Source: Sinorhizobium chiapasense (GTDB lineage: Bacteria > Pseudomonadota > Alphaproteobacteria > Rhizobiales > Rhizobiaceae). Taken from it: a DNA stretch of 64,000 nt. Under the pieces are notes generated by a model. It had not been told where the DNA came from. It saw only the letters and a program-made list of their open reading frames with translations, and did not search any database. Location of the stretch: contig NZ_CP133148.1 in NCBI RefSeq assembly GCF_036488675.1, positions 3,676,001 through 3,740,000 on the forward strand. Reading direction: 5' to 3'. Positions 53,357-64,000 of this stretch are shown here, in pieces (positions within the stretch are counted from its first letter, which is position 1; every line of letters starts with the position of its first letter). Both the position numbers and the translations under genes were made by a program.

Positions 53357-53965
53357 TCACGAGCCCGCCAACGCCTTCTCGATCGCCGGCATGAGCCCTT
53401 CCTTGAGGCTCTTCTCATCAAACGGGCCGACGCGCTTGTAGAGGATCGTGCCGTCGGGGCCGACGAGGTAGGATTCTGGGATGCCGTAGACGCCCCAGTC
53501 GATCGCGGCCTTGCCGCGCGGATCGATGCCGATCGCCGAAAACGGATTGCCGAGCTCGCCGAGGAAACGCAACGCGTTTTCGTTCTGGTCCTTGTAGTTG
53601 ATGCCGACGACGAGAAGCCGCGGATCCTTGGAGAGCCCAAGGATGATCGGGTGCTCCTGCCGGCAGGGCACGCACCAGGAAGCCCAGACATTGACGAGCG
53701 TCAGCCTGCCCTTGATCGCCGCGTCGTTGAGCGCCGGCATCGGCTGGCCCGCGAGCGTCGCGCCTTCAAGCGGCGGCAGATCGAGCTTCGGCGCCTTCGT
53801 GCCGATCAGCGCGGAAGGGATTTCGCTCACATCCTTGCCGGAATTCAGCTGGCTCCAGAAGATCAGTGCCAGTGCCGCGAAGATGATGAGTGGCAGCGCT
53901 GCGAAAATGAAACGCATTGTGCCGGGCTTGCGCTCGTCCGGCTGGGGCGCCTGGGTGCTGCTCAT
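53357..53965 (-). CDS. ccmG: Thiol:disulfide interchange protein CcmG/DsbE
   Basis: A 202-residue membrane-anchored thioredoxin that reduces apocytochrome c haem-binding cysteines. An N-terminal helix (FIFAALPLIIFAALALIFW) anchors it; the active site is WCVPC (Cys98, Cys101), and the cis-Pro segment is YGIPESYLVGPDG. The ATG overlaps the ccmD stop (ATGA). It ends the ccmA-B-C-D-G unit. Confidence 0.95.
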   Translation of the reverse strand: MSSTQAPQPDERKPGTMRFIFAALPLIIFAALALIFWSQLNSGKDVSEIPSALIGTKAPKLDLPPLEGATLAGQPMPALNDAAIKGRLTLVNVWASWCVPCRQEHPIILGLSKDPRLLVVGINYKDQNENALRFLGELGNPFSAIGIDPRGKAAIDWGVYGIPESYLVGPDGTILYKRVGPFDEKSLKEGLMPAIEKALAGS

Positions 53966-54138
53966 CGGCCGGCCCCGCCAGAAGCCTCCGCAGAGCGGCG
54001 TCGGATGCCGGCCTCCTCGAGCTCCTTCAACTCACGCTGACGGGCGCGGCCATCGCCGATGACCCAGAACACGAGTCCCGCCACCGTAACGGCGGCGACG
54101 GCATAGCTGGCAAAAACGTAAGCCGCGTGGCTCATCAT
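53962..54138 (-). CDS. ccmD: Haem exporter protein CcmD
   Basis: A 58-residue protein with one membrane helix (AAYVFASYAVAAVTVAGLVFWV) and a charged C-terminal tail (RARQRELKELEEAGIRRR). CcmD holds haem-loaded CcmE in the CcmABC complex. It starts ATGATG, overlapping the ccmC TGA, and ends in an ATGA overlap with ccmG. Its small size makes it easy to miss. Confidence 0.92.
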   Translation of the reverse strand: MMSHAAYVFASYAVAAVTVAGLVFWVIGDGRARQRELKELEEAGIRRRSAEASGGAGR

Positions 54139-54905
54139 AGTGCCTGTGCCTCCCGGCCGGCGTTCCGAACAGCCTGACGGCGGAGCGAGGTGACCCGGCG
54201 GCGCCAGATCTCATTGCGCATCGCGGCGATGTGCAGCGTGAAAAACAGCAGCGTGAAGGCGACCGCCATCATGAGAAGCGGCCACAAGAACTCGGGATCG
54301 ATCGTCGGCCCACCGAGACGCATGACGCTCGCCGGCTGATGCAGCGTGTTCCACCATTCGACCGAGAACTTGATGATCGGAATGTTGACGAAGCCGACCA
54401 GCACGAGCACGGCGGAGACGCGGGCCGAACGGGCAGGATCATCCATGGCGCGATTGAGCGCGATCAGCCCGAGATACATGAGAAAGAGCACGAAGACCGA
54501 GGTCAGCCGCGCATCCCAGACCCACCAGGCGCCCCACATCGGCTTCCCCCAGAGCGAACCGGTGACGAGCGCGAGAAAGGTGAAGCAGGCGCCGATCGGC
54601 GCCGCCGCCTTGGCGGAAACATCGGCCAGCGGGTGGCGCCAGACGAGCGTGCCGAGCGCGGAGATCGCCATCACCGTGTAACACATCATCGACAGCCAGG
54701 CGGCCGGCACATGCACATACATGATGCGCACCGTCTCGCCCTGCTGGTAATCGCCTTCGGTGGTGAAGGACAGCCAGAGGCCAGCGACGAAGAACAGGGC
54801 GGTGGTGGCGGCAAACCAGGGCAGCACACGGTCCGCCAGCGCCAGAAACCGGGTGGGATTGGCAAGGTCGCTGAATTTGCGGATAGCCAGGCTGTTTTCG
54901 CTCAT
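54135..54905 (-). CDS. ccmC: Haem exporter protein CcmC
   Basis: A 256-residue inner-membrane protein with six helices. The haem-handling tryptophan-rich loop is WGKPMWGAWWVWDARLTS, and YVHVPAAWLSM carries a haem-ligand His. It loads haem onto CcmE. Operon position between ccmB and ccmD, in the usual order. Confidence 0.95.
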   Translation of the reverse strand: MSENSLAIRKFSDLANPTRFLALADRVLPWFAATTALFFVAGLWLSFTTEGDYQQGETVRIMYVHVPAAWLSMMCYTVMAISALGTLVWRHPLADVSAKAAAPIGACFTFLALVTGSLWGKPMWGAWWVWDARLTSVFVLFLMYLGLIALNRAMDDPARSARVSAVLVLVGFVNIPIIKFSVEWWNTLHQPASVMRLGGPTIDPEFLWPLLMMAVAFTLLFFTLHIAAMRNEIWRRRVTSLRRQAVRNAGREAQAL

Positions 54906-55011
54906 GACGGCTCTTTAACGCGGAAAGGCCTCTTTCGCAATTGACCCCCATCAATCACGATAGCGTCAAATCGCGCCGATTTCGCGTCTTCGACGCTTTC
55001 GGCGGCACCTC

Positions 55012-55671
55012 TCAATCGGCCGAATGCCTCAGCGCAGAGGCTGCCGCCACCGGACCGATCACCGCGAAGAACAGGGTTATCGCCATCAATATCATGAAAG
55101 GCGGCAGAAACGGAGCGGGATCCTCGATCGCCGCATAAACCGCACTGACGCCGAAGATCAGCACGGGGATGGCAAGCGGCAGAACGAGGATCGAGACAAG
55201 CAGCCCGCCGCGCGGCAAGGCGACCGCGACCGCGGCACCGACCGCGCCGATGAGGGTGATCGCCGGCGTTCCGGCAAGAAGCGTGAGCATGGTCGCGCCG
55301 ATCGCCAGCTCGTTCATATTCATGAAGAGGCCGAGCAGCGGCGAGGCGATGACAAGCGGCAGGCCCGTCGCGGCCCAATGAGCCGCGCACTTGACGAACA
55401 CCGTCAGAATGAGCGGTGTTTCCTGCATCAGCAGGAGATCGAGCGACCCATCCTCGCGCTCCGCCTGGAAAAGACGGTCGAGACCGAGCAGCGAGGCCAG
55501 CAGCGCGCCGATCCAGAGCATCGCCGGGCCGATGCGCGACAAGAGATTGAGATCCGGTCCGACCCCGAAAGGGACGACGGCAACGACCGTCATGAAGAAC
55601 AGCACCCCGATCATAGCGCCGCCGCCGGCGCGCACCGAGAGTTTGAGGTCGCGGAAGAAGAGGGCGATCAA
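55012..55671 (-). CDS. ccmB: Haem exporter protein CcmB
   Basis: A 219-residue permease with six helices (LFFRDLKLSVRAGGG at the start, LLLMQETPLILTVFVKCAAHW in the middle). It starts with TTG at 55671, overlapping the ccmA TGA (TTGA), so translation is coupled to that of the ATPase. Confidence 0.94.
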   Translation of the reverse strand: MIALFFRDLKLSVRAGGGAMIGVLFFMTVVAVVPFGVGPDLNLLSRIGPAMLWIGALLASLLGLDRLFQAEREDGSLDLLLMQETPLILTVFVKCAAHWAATGLPLVIASPLLGLFMNMNELAIGATMLTLLAGTPAITLIGAVGAAVAVALPRGGLLVSILVLPLAIPVLIFGVSAVYAAIEDPAPFLPPFMILMAITLFFAVIGPVAAASALRHSAD

Positions 55672-56291
55672 TGCGCGAACCCCTTCATCTGCAAACTCTG
55701 CGTCGACCCGAGCCCCAGTGGCTGATGGGTGGCGGCAATGAGGATGCCGCCGCGTTCGAGATGAGCCGTCACTAGCCCGGCGAACAGCCTGTCCGCCCCC
55801 GCATCGAGCGCGGCGGTCGGCTCATCGAGCAACCAGATCGGTCGATAGGCGACGAGAAGCTTGGCCATTGCCATGCGCCGCTGCTGACCGGCCGAAAGAT
55901 AGCCGAAGGGCAGGTGCGTGATGCCGGCAAGACCGACGGCTTCGACGGCCGCGGCGATGTCGACGCCGGAGCCCCCAGGCGAATCACCCATGAAATGCTG
56001 CCAGAAGGAAAGATTTTCCCGAACGGTCAGTTCCCGCTTCATTGCATTGCGATGGCCGAGGTAGTGGCTGAGCTCGTAGGGATGGGCGAATTCCGCTGGT
56101 CCGCCCTCGATTCTGAGCCTGCCCGATTCGGCCCGCAAGAGACCCGCAAGAACGCGAAGCAAGGTCGACTTGCCGGAGCCGTTCGGACCCGTCACCACAA
56201 GGGCCTCCCCAGGCCCGAGCGCAAAGGAAATATCGTTAAAAATCAGGTCCTCGCCGCGCCTCGCACTCAAACCTTCAGCCAGCAGGCGCAT
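55668..56291 (-). CDS. ccmA: Haem exporter ATP-binding protein CcmA
   Basis: A 207-residue ABC ATPase: Walker A GPNGSGKST, signature LSAGQQRRMAMAKLL, Walker B LLDEPTAALD. First gene of the cytochrome c maturation unit, transcribed divergently from acnA across a 270-base gap in which I could not assign a promoter with confidence. Confidence 0.95.
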   Translation of the reverse strand: MRLLAEGLSARRGEDLIFNDISFALGPGEALVVTGPNGSGKSTLLRVLAGLLRAESGRLRIEGGPAEFAHPYELSHYLGHRNAMKRELTVRENLSFWQHFMGDSPGGSGVDIAAAVEAVGLAGITHLPFGYLSAGQQRRMAMAKLLVAYRPIWLLDEPTAALDAGADRLFAGLVTAHLERGGILIAATHQPLGLGSTQSLQMKGFAH

Positions 56292-56561
56292 GTATTTTCA
56301 GCTTCCCTTGACGCTCTTTGCCGCACAGCAAAAAAAGTTCCGATTGAACCTTGGTTGGTCTGGCACCATCTGGAGAAATTATCTATAACGCGGCCAACAC
56401 GCCAGCGGTCGGCGTGAATTTCATCCAAGCGCCGAACATGGAATGACATTCCACGTACGGACAGCGGAAATGGCCGCACCCGCATCCCATTTCGCGCTTC
56501 ACAAGCGCTCGGGCGTTCGTACGTCAGCTTTTGGCGATCAGACGGAACGGGGTATTATCCA

Positions 56562-59252
<2,691 letters not shown>

Positions 59253-59278
59253 GTCTGCTGACCGTCTTAAGGCTTGAG

Positions 59279-59311
59279 AGCCGGGGCATCGAATGGTGCC
59301 CCGGCTTTTTC
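59279..59311 (+). terminator. Rho-independent terminator of acnA
   Basis: Stem AGCCGGGGCA / TGCCCCGGCT with an 8-base loop, followed by TTTTTC. Confidence 0.92.
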
Positions 59312-59426
59312 ACGTCCCCGTACCGGTAAGCGGCGAAATGCTCACTCCAACGTGACTTTCCGTTGAAGAACGGCCGTCGTATGTATGAATTCCAGCATTC
59401 GAGCCTGCCCATAACAAAGTGACGTC

Positions 59427-60200
59427 ATGACATTCGCCTTTAGAACAACCATCCGGCGTCTCGCCCTGACGTTAGGGATTCTGGGAGCAGGCTGCGGAGC
59501 GGTTGCGGCGGACGACGGGAAAACAATCAAGGGCGTCGTTGAACTCTTCACCAGCCAGGGCTGCTCCTCCTGTCCGCCGGCGGATGCGGCGCTCAAGAAG
59601 CTCGTCGATGAGGGCGACGTCGTCGCGCTCGCCTATCACGTCGACTACTGGAATTATCTCGGCTGGGCAGACACGCTCGCTTCCAAGGAAAATACCGAAC
59701 GGCAATATGCCTATGCCCGCATGCTCGGCCGCAACGGCGTCTATACGCCGCAGGCGGTCCTCAACGGGCGCGACCATCTCAACGGCGCCAATCTGCAGGC
59801 GATCAGGAGCCGGCTCGACGCGATGAACGCGGAGGGCCGGGGACTGGCCGTGCCGGTCCAGGCGGCGATTGGCGACGATGGAATCTCGATCAAGGTCGGG
59901 GCCGGCGAAGGCAAGGCAAATGTCGTCGTCGTCTATTTCGAGCGGGCCAAGGTGGTCGATGTCGAGAAAGGCGAAAACAGCGGCAAACAGATCGCCTATT
60001 GGCATGCCGTACGCGACATACAGACGATCGGCATGTGGGATGGCAAGCCGGCCGAGTTCACGTTGCCCGCCTCCGTCCTGATCGAGGGAAATGGCAACAG
60101 CGGCTGCGCCGTCCTGCTGCAATCGATGAAGGATGCGGAAACGCCGGGAGCCATTATCGGAGCGGCAGCGGTTCTTGCCGGCCCGCAGGGCAAGCTCTGA
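59427..60200 (+). CDS. DUF1223 secreted thioredoxin-like protein
   Basis: A 257-residue protein with an N-terminal signal (RLALTLGILGAGCGAVAADD). The domain starts VVELFTSQGCSSCPPAD, with Cys46-x2-Cys49 in a thioredoxin-like position, and continues LAYHVDYWNYLGW and QAVLNGRDHLNGAN. Proteins of this family are thought to be periplasmic redox proteins, but no activity is established. It is preceded by the acnA terminator and is probably transcribed alone. Confidence 0.88.
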   Translation: MTFAFRTTIRRLALTLGILGAGCGAVAADDGKTIKGVVELFTSQGCSSCPPADAALKKLVDEGDVVALAYHVDYWNYLGWADTLASKENTERQYAYARMLGRNGVYTPQAVLNGRDHLNGANLQAIRSRLDAMNAEGRGLAVPVQAAIGDDGISIKVGAGEGKANVVVVYFERAKVVDVEKGENSGKQIAYWHAVRDIQTIGMWDGKPAEFTLPASVLIEGNGNSGCAVLLQSMKDAETPGAIIGAAAVLAGPQGKL

Positions 60201-60509
60201 ACCCGATGATTGAGACGGAGGGTGGTTCGGCCCGGCAGCATCGAGGGGCTGGGGCTGAGGGTTCGAAGTTACCGGACCGAACCGGTCATGTCTGCGTTCG
60301 TAATATCTCCCGCAGCATGACGACCTGTCCGGACATACGGTGGCAACGACTCTGTCCGGCAGCGGTCGAAGTTTTGCCGTGAATTGGGGCGCCGATTTGA
60401 CTGAATTGCGGCAAGGACAAGAATTGCCGGCATTGTTCACCGGCTTCCGGCTTGCTTTTCCGTTCGTGTCAGGCACACTGTCGTGGTCCTGTCACATCAG
60501 AAGGCCAAA
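60201..60509. other. Gap between the DUF1223 and DUF2794 genes
   Basis: About 309 bases without coding potential on either strand, without a member of the repeat families and without a clear terminator. I see nothing assignable here. Confidence 0.5.
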
Positions 60510-60917
60510 ATGCTGATGACCGATCAACCGGATTTACCGGAAGGCGAAACGCGTCGCCAGGGCCAGACCACATCACAAGTGGTCGATTTTCACGAATACA
60601 AGAACGCCAGGAATCCCCCTCCCGTTACATTTCATCGCCGCGAGCTGGACCAGATTTTGCGGGTCTATGGCCGCATGGTCGGCGAGGGCGAATGGCGCGA
60701 CTATGCGATCGACCACACGAAGGATCGAGCTGTTTTCTCCGTGTTCAAGCGATCGGGGGAAACGCCGCTCTATCGGATCGAGAAAAACCCGAAGCTTGCG
60801 GCAAAGCAGGGCGCCTACTGCGTGCTCAACGCCCATGGCACGATATTGAAGCGCGGCCATGAACTTGCCCTGGTGCTCAAGGTGTTCGACAAGGTCCTGA
60901 AGCTCGTCGAGACCTGA
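60510..60917 (+). CDS. DUF2794 domain-containing protein
   Basis: A 135-residue protein specific to alphaproteobacteria: VVDFHEYKNARNPPPVTFHRREL, RVYGRMVGEGEWRDYAID and LYRIEKNPKLA are its conserved blocks. No catalytic motif or membrane segment is seen; function unknown. The ATG at 60510 has AAGG six bases upstream; the next ATG (60516) is also possible. Confidence 0.85.
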   Translation: MLMTDQPDLPEGETRRQGQTTSQVVDFHEYKNARNPPPVTFHRRELDQILRVYGRMVGEGEWRDYAIDHTKDRAVFSVFKRSGETPLYRIEKNPKLAAKQGAYCVLNAHGTILKRGHELALVLKVFDKVLKLVET

Positions 60918-60937
60918 CTCGACATCTCCTTTGGATT

Positions 60938-61050
60938 TGCCCCTCATCCGCCTGCCGGCACCTTCCCGCGCAGGCGGGCGAAGGGACTCGCGGGCTGCGC
61001 CAATGCCAGTCCCTCTCCCACCTGTGGGGAGAGGGTTAGGGTGAGGGGCC
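60938..61050. repeat. Mosaic ABC-type palindromic repeat
   Basis: CCCCTCATCCGCCTGCCGGCACCTTCCCGC, a linker, then CCTCTCCCACCTGTGGGGAGAGG and GTTAGGGTGAGGGGC. The last segment is an uninterrupted form of the target site of the element at 4833. Confidence 0.75.
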
Positions 61051-61068
61051 AATTCAACCCCGGACTCG

Positions 61069-61629
61069 TCAGTTCCGGTGGAGCGTATCCGGATAGACGC
61101 CCTCGTCCGGGTCCGAGGCTGCTCCGTCTCCGAGCGCGAGCTGCATGATCGCCGTGTCGAGCCAGCGGCCGTGCTTGAACCCGGTCGCCTTCATGAACCC
61201 CTGATGCTCGAAGCCGAGCGCGCGATGCAATGCGATCGATGACGGGTGCGCGCCGCCGATCACCGCCACCATCTGGCGGAAGCCAAGCGCGGTGCATCGC
61301 TTGACCAGCTCCGCGAGCAAGGCCCTGCCGACGCCTTTGCCCCGGGCTTCCGGCGCCAGATAGATGGAATCCTCGACCAGGAACCGATAGGCCGTCCGCG
61401 TGCGGAATGCGGAAGCATAGGCGTAGCCGACGATCGCTCTGCCGTAGTCCTCCTGTGCCACGATGTAGGGATAGCCGCTGCCGGTTATCGTCGAAAAGCG
61501 GAGCGCCATCTCCGCCTCGGAAGGCGGCGTTACCTCGTAGGTCGCCACGCCGTTCAAGACGGACTCGCGGTAGATTTCGGTAATTGCGGGAAGATCGGCA
61601 GCGACGGCGTCGCGGAGAGTGACAGACAT
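61069..61629 (-). CDS. GNAT family N-acetyltransferase (phosphinothricin acetyltransferase-like)
   Basis: A 186-residue acetyltransferase. The acetyl-CoA motif is YLAPEARGKGVGRALLAEL; the N-terminal VTLRDAVAADLPAITEIYRESVLNGVATYE and the FRTRTAYRFLVEDSIY segment are those of the Bar/Pat group, which acetylate amino acid analogues. The natural substrate is unknown. The ATG at 61629 (MSVTLRDA) is chosen by family alignment. Confidence 0.88.
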   Translation of the reverse strand: MSVTLRDAVAADLPAITEIYRESVLNGVATYEVTPPSEAEMALRFSTITGSGYPYIVAQEDYGRAIVGYAYASAFRTRTAYRFLVEDSIYLAPEARGKGVGRALLAELVKRCTALGFRQMVAVIGGAHPSSIALHRALGFEHQGFMKATGFKHGRWLDTAIMQLALGDGAASDPDEGVYPDTLHRN

Positions 61630-61703
61630 GGGACTTCGTGATGTTGGCTTATCCCGATCAGATCGCATGGATCGGACGAGGCGATCAAGGCCGTCCTACT
61701 GTG

Positions 61704-61878
61704 CGGTTCTTTGAATCGGAGGCAGTTCAGGTGTTACGGCGATCGCTGCGCATCTGAAAGGACCCGCGGCGCTACTGCATGTTTCCACAAACCGTAACCG
61801 ATTTAATGACAAAAACATGCAGCAATTCAAAGTACTACAGCTTCCTTTGTGCGTCTGAAAAGACGCACGGCGCTGTAG
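61704..61878. repeat. Dispersed palindromic repeat cluster
   Basis: A degenerate copy (GAATCGGAGGCAGTTCAGGTGTTACGGCGATC, 61704-61775) is followed by a second (TACTGCATGTTTCC...GACAAAAACATGCAGCAATTC, then AAAGTACTACAG and the inverted GTGCGTCT/AGACGCAC pair). It lies between the GNAT and BI-1 genes. Confidence 0.7.
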
Positions 61879-61882
61879 GGCA

Positions 61883-61913
61883 ACAAAAAAGGCGGCCGAA
61901 GCCGCCTTTTTTG
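61883..61913 (-). terminator. Bidirectional-looking terminator after the BI-1 gene
   Basis: AAAAAAGGCGGC / GCCGCCTTTTTT with a 4-base loop CGAA. The A and T runs on both sides mean it could work in either direction; the gene it serves is the minus-strand BI-1 gene ending at 61928. Confidence 0.9.
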
Positions 61914-61927
61914 TGAATGCGCCTCGA

Positions 61928-62665
61928 CTACTCGTTCCTGTTGCCCAGGAACTGCAGCAGGAACATGAACAGGTTGATGAAGTCGAGATAGAGCGTCAGG
62001 GCGCCCATGATGGCCTTGCGGCCAGCAACCGCGACGTCATCGGCCTCAAAGTACATTTCCTTGATCTTCTGCGTGTCGTAGGCGGTCAGGCCGGCGAAGA
62101 CGAGCACGCCGATCACCGAAATCGCGAAGGCGAACGCGGAAGACGCCAGGAAGATGTTGACGATCGACGCGATGATCAGGCCGAAGAGGCCCATGATCAG
62201 GAACGTGCCGAAGCCCGACAGGTCCTTCTTCGTCGTGTAGCCGTAAAGCGACAGGGCGCCGAAGGAGGCGGCCGTGACGAAGAACGTCTGCACGATGCTC
62301 TGGCCGGTGAAGACCAGGAAGATCGAGGACAGCGAGAGCCCCATCAAGGCGGCGTAGATCCAGAACGTCGTCTGCGCTGCGGAGACGCTCATCGAATTGA
62401 TGCGGAAGCTCATGAAGAAGACCAGCGCCAGCGGCGCCAGCATCACGACCCACTTCAAGGGCGAAGCGTAGATGAGCTGGGCGAATGCCGGATTGGAGAC
62501 GGCAAGCGCATAGGTTCCGTAAGCTGCTACACCTGTGATCGCCAGCCCGAGAGCCATCAGGTTGTAGACCTTCAGCATGTAAGCGCGAAGGCCTTCGTCG
62601 ATCACGGCACCCGCCTGAGCGCCGGCGGGCGACATTCGGGTTTGGTAGTTTCTCAGATCAGCCAT
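61928..62665 (-). CDS. Bax inhibitor-1/YccA family membrane protein (YbhL-like)
   Basis: A 245-residue protein with seven membrane helices. Family motifs are VYNLMALGLAITGVAAYGTYA, YAALMGLSLSSIFLVFTGQSI and the C-terminal TAYDTQKIKEMYF with the conserved Asp of the pH-sensitive calcium leak. The start at 62665 has GAGGAAACA upstream, adjacent to the ybhL-type leader RNA. Confidence 0.93.
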   Translation of the reverse strand: MADLRNYQTRMSPAGAQAGAVIDEGLRAYMLKVYNLMALGLAITGVAAYGTYALAVSNPAFAQLIYASPLKWVVMLAPLALVFFMSFRINSMSVSAAQTTFWIYAALMGLSLSSIFLVFTGQSIVQTFFVTAASFGALSLYGYTTKKDLSGFGTFLIMGLFGLIIASIVNIFLASSAFAFAISVIGVLVFAGLTAYDTQKIKEMYFEADDVAVAGRKAIMGALTLYLDFINLFMFLLQFLGNRNE

Positions 62666-62678
62666 TGTTTCCTCATTT

Positions 62679-62753
62679 AAGCCCCGGTTGAAGTGACGGT
62701 GTCGGGCGCGGTAAGTGTTTGTCCTTCAAGCGCCCAGGCGCCGCTGCGGGGCT
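62679..62753 (-). ncRNA. ybhL-type leader RNA motif
   Basis: Immediately upstream of the BI-1 start on the minus strand. An outer stem AGCCCCG / CGGGGCT encloses GGGCG, an inner TTGAAG / CTTCAA stem, and the loop segment GACAAACACTTACCGCGCCC-GACACCGTCA. From memory this is the alphaproteobacterial ybhL motif found before the same gene family. A regulatory ligand is not known. Confidence 0.65.
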
Positions 62754-62876
62754 CCAGCATGCCTGTGGACAATATGATGTCGAAAGCCGTCAGGCACAAG
62801 ACCTGGAGGGGCCGGAATCGCGCAAAGCCGGGCCTTGAACCATCAAACAAGGGTGATTTACGGTTAATCGCCGCCC

Positions 62877-64000
62877 TCACAATTCGCGCAGCACCGGAGC
62901 GGCCTTCTGGCCGAGAATACGCCAGGTTCCGGCAAGTCCGATGCCGACGGTCATGACGAGTGCGACGACGATCGTGGCGACCGCGACATCCGGGAGGAAG
63001 TCGGACGGCAGGGTCATCACGCGGCTGACGACGAACCAGGCGGAGACGCCCCCGGCAAACAGCGCGAAAACGGCGGTTGCGAGGCCGAGAATGATGTATT
63101 CGTAACTGAAGGCGCGGATGAGCGTGCCGCGCGTGGCACCCAGTGTCTTCAACACCACCGCGTCGTGAATGCGTGCACGATTGCCGGCGGCGAGCGCCCC
63201 CGCAAGAACAAGAACCGACGCGATAAGGGCAACGGCCGCGGCGGCGCGGATGGCCGTTGCAAGCTGCGCGAGAAGCGTATTGACGATATCGAGCGCATCC
63301 TTGACGCGCACGCTGGTGATCGTCGGATAGGTATTGGTGACCGACTTCAGCACAGCCGCCTCCTCCTTGGCCGTGGCATCCGGATCGATGACGGTTGCGA
63401 GCCAGGCGTGCGGCGCACCGGCAAAGGTGTTCGGCGAGAAGACCATGACGAAGTTGATCGACAGCGATTCCCACTCGACGTTGCGGAAATTGACAATCTT
63501 CGCGGTGACGTTGCGGCCGAGCACGTTGACGGTCACCGTGTCGCCGAGTTTCAGGCCGAGTTCACGAGCTTCCTCTGCCGAGAACGAAACCAGCGGTTCG
63601 CCCTGGTAGTCCTCGGGCCACCAGGTGCCTTCGGTGAGCGCCGAGTTCTCCGGCCGATTTTTGGCATAGGTGATGCCACGGTCGCCGCGCAGTACCCATT
63701 GCCCGCCGGGCGGTACGTTGCGGCTGTTCACGTCCTCGCCGTTGAACGCCACGATGCGCCCGCGCAGCATCGGCACTTCGACGACCTTGCCCTTTGGCAT
63801 CGCTTGGGAAAGCAGCGACCGGAAGCCTTCGATCTCGCTTCCCTGGATGTCGACGAAGAAGAAATTGGGCGCCCGCTCGGCCATGTCACCTGTGAGTTCG
63901 CGCCGAAGATTGCCGTCGATCAGCGCCAGCGTCACGAGAAGCGCGAGACCGAGACCGAGAGAAAGCACGACTGACGGCGTCAGGGCGCCGGGCCGATGGA
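62877..64000 (-). CDS. FtsX-like ABC transporter permease (YbbP type), 5' truncated
   Basis: The frame is open to the edge of the window, so the N-terminal part is missing; 374 codons are visible. A periplasmic MacB-like domain (LLSQAMPKGKVVEVPMLRGRIVAFNGEDV in pieces, to about base 63330) lies between a first helix (LSLGLGLALLVTLALID) and three C-terminal helices (ALIASVLVLAGALAAG, YEYIILGLATAVFALFAGG, VVALVMTVGIGLAG). LKTLGATRGTLIRAFSYEY is the ATPase-contact region. The cognate ATPase gene is expected just outside the window. Confidence 0.9.
   Translation of the reverse strand, partial: HRPGALTPSVVLSLGLGLALLVTLALIDGNLRRELTGDMAERAPNFFFVDIQGSEIEGFRSLLSQAMPKGKVVEVPMLRGRIVAFNGEDVNSRNVPPGGQWVLRGDRGITYAKNRPENSALTEGTWWPEDYQGEPLVSFSAEEARELGLKLGDTVTVNVLGRNVTAKIVNFRNVEWESLSINFVMVFSPNTFAGAPHAWLATVIDPDATAKEEAAVLKSVTNTYPTITSVRVKDALDIVNTLLAQLATAIRAAAAVALIASVLVLAGALAAGNRARIHDAVVLKTLGATRGTLIRAFSYEYIILGLATAVFALFAGGVSAWFVVSRVMTLPSDFLPDVAVATIVVALVMTVGIGLAGTWRILGQKAAPVLREL

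Noticed and set aside
56307..56345. CTTGAC followed by an A-rich tract as an acnA promoter
   Set aside because: No acceptable -10 box at the right spacing.

Overview
The window is a GC-rich (about 60-65 %) stretch of an alphaproteobacterial chromosome. Gene content, gene order and the density of palindromic intergenic repeats point to the Rhizobiaceae, most likely Sinorhizobium/Ensifer. This is inferred from family recognition; no rRNA gene or marker search was available. Nearly all genes are core or housekeeping genes. I see no prophage, insertion-sequence transposase, CRISPR array or plasmid function.

Layout. 1-4629: end of a murein hydrolase activator (EnvC-like), ctpA, a divergent polysaccharide deacetylase and rppH. 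5028-5790: bfd-bfr iron storage pair with a candidate Irr box. 6079-11832: SOS mutasome imuA-imuB-dnaE2 behind an exact LexA box. 11999-15196: small housekeeping genes (metallopeptidase, Trm112-like, LON-domain, CnoX-like thioredoxin, prolyl-tRNA deacylase). 15523-15597: tRNA-Gly(GCC). 15864-20678: galM, a VWA protein, metA with a SAM-II riboswitch, and a MoxR ATPase. 20825-25948: RidA, leuD, a CoA-ester lyase, a UbiH-type monooxygenase and tesB. 26083-27980: glnK-amtB from a sigma-54 promoter. 28195-32975: ftsK behind a CtrA-type box, lolA and xthA. 33143-34337: a CenR/OtpR-like response regulator with a cyclic-nucleotide-binding protein. 34482-39478: an L,D-transpeptidase, a SixA-like phosphatase, leuC and a polar amino acid ABC permease with its binding protein. 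39608-45039: rplS, then trmD-rimM-rpsP-chorismate mutase-ffh. 45300-53089: a MarR/hydrolase pair, an MBL hydrolase, dapF-mtaB-ftsY and yciB. 53357-56291: cytochrome c biogenesis ccmABCDG. 56562-62665: acnA, a DUF1223 protein, DUF2794, a GNAT protein and a Bax-inhibitor-1 protein with a ybhL leader. 62877-64000: the C-terminal part of an FtsX-type permease.

Functional themes. There are two halves of SRP targeting (ffh, ftsY), translation (rpsP, rimM, trmD, rplS, mtaB), nitrogen sensing and ammonium uptake, methionine and leucine biosynthesis, envelope biology and damage-inducible mutagenesis. Regulatory RNA and DNA sites can be read directly: SAM-II before metA, a ybhL-type leader, the LexA box, the sigma-54 promoter, an ICE/Irr-like box and a CtrA-like box.

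The most unusual content is the repeats. Several families of palindromic elements fill the intergenic spaces. One family consists of two-hairpin elements of 100-111 bp inserted at a TA dinucleotide that is duplicated. Uninterrupted versions of two target sites occur elsewhere in this window, and two copies differ by compensatory changes in their stems. Repeats have also entered coding sequence: three segments in the acidic N-terminal region of ftsY, the last codons of trmD, and the stop codon of the VWA gene.
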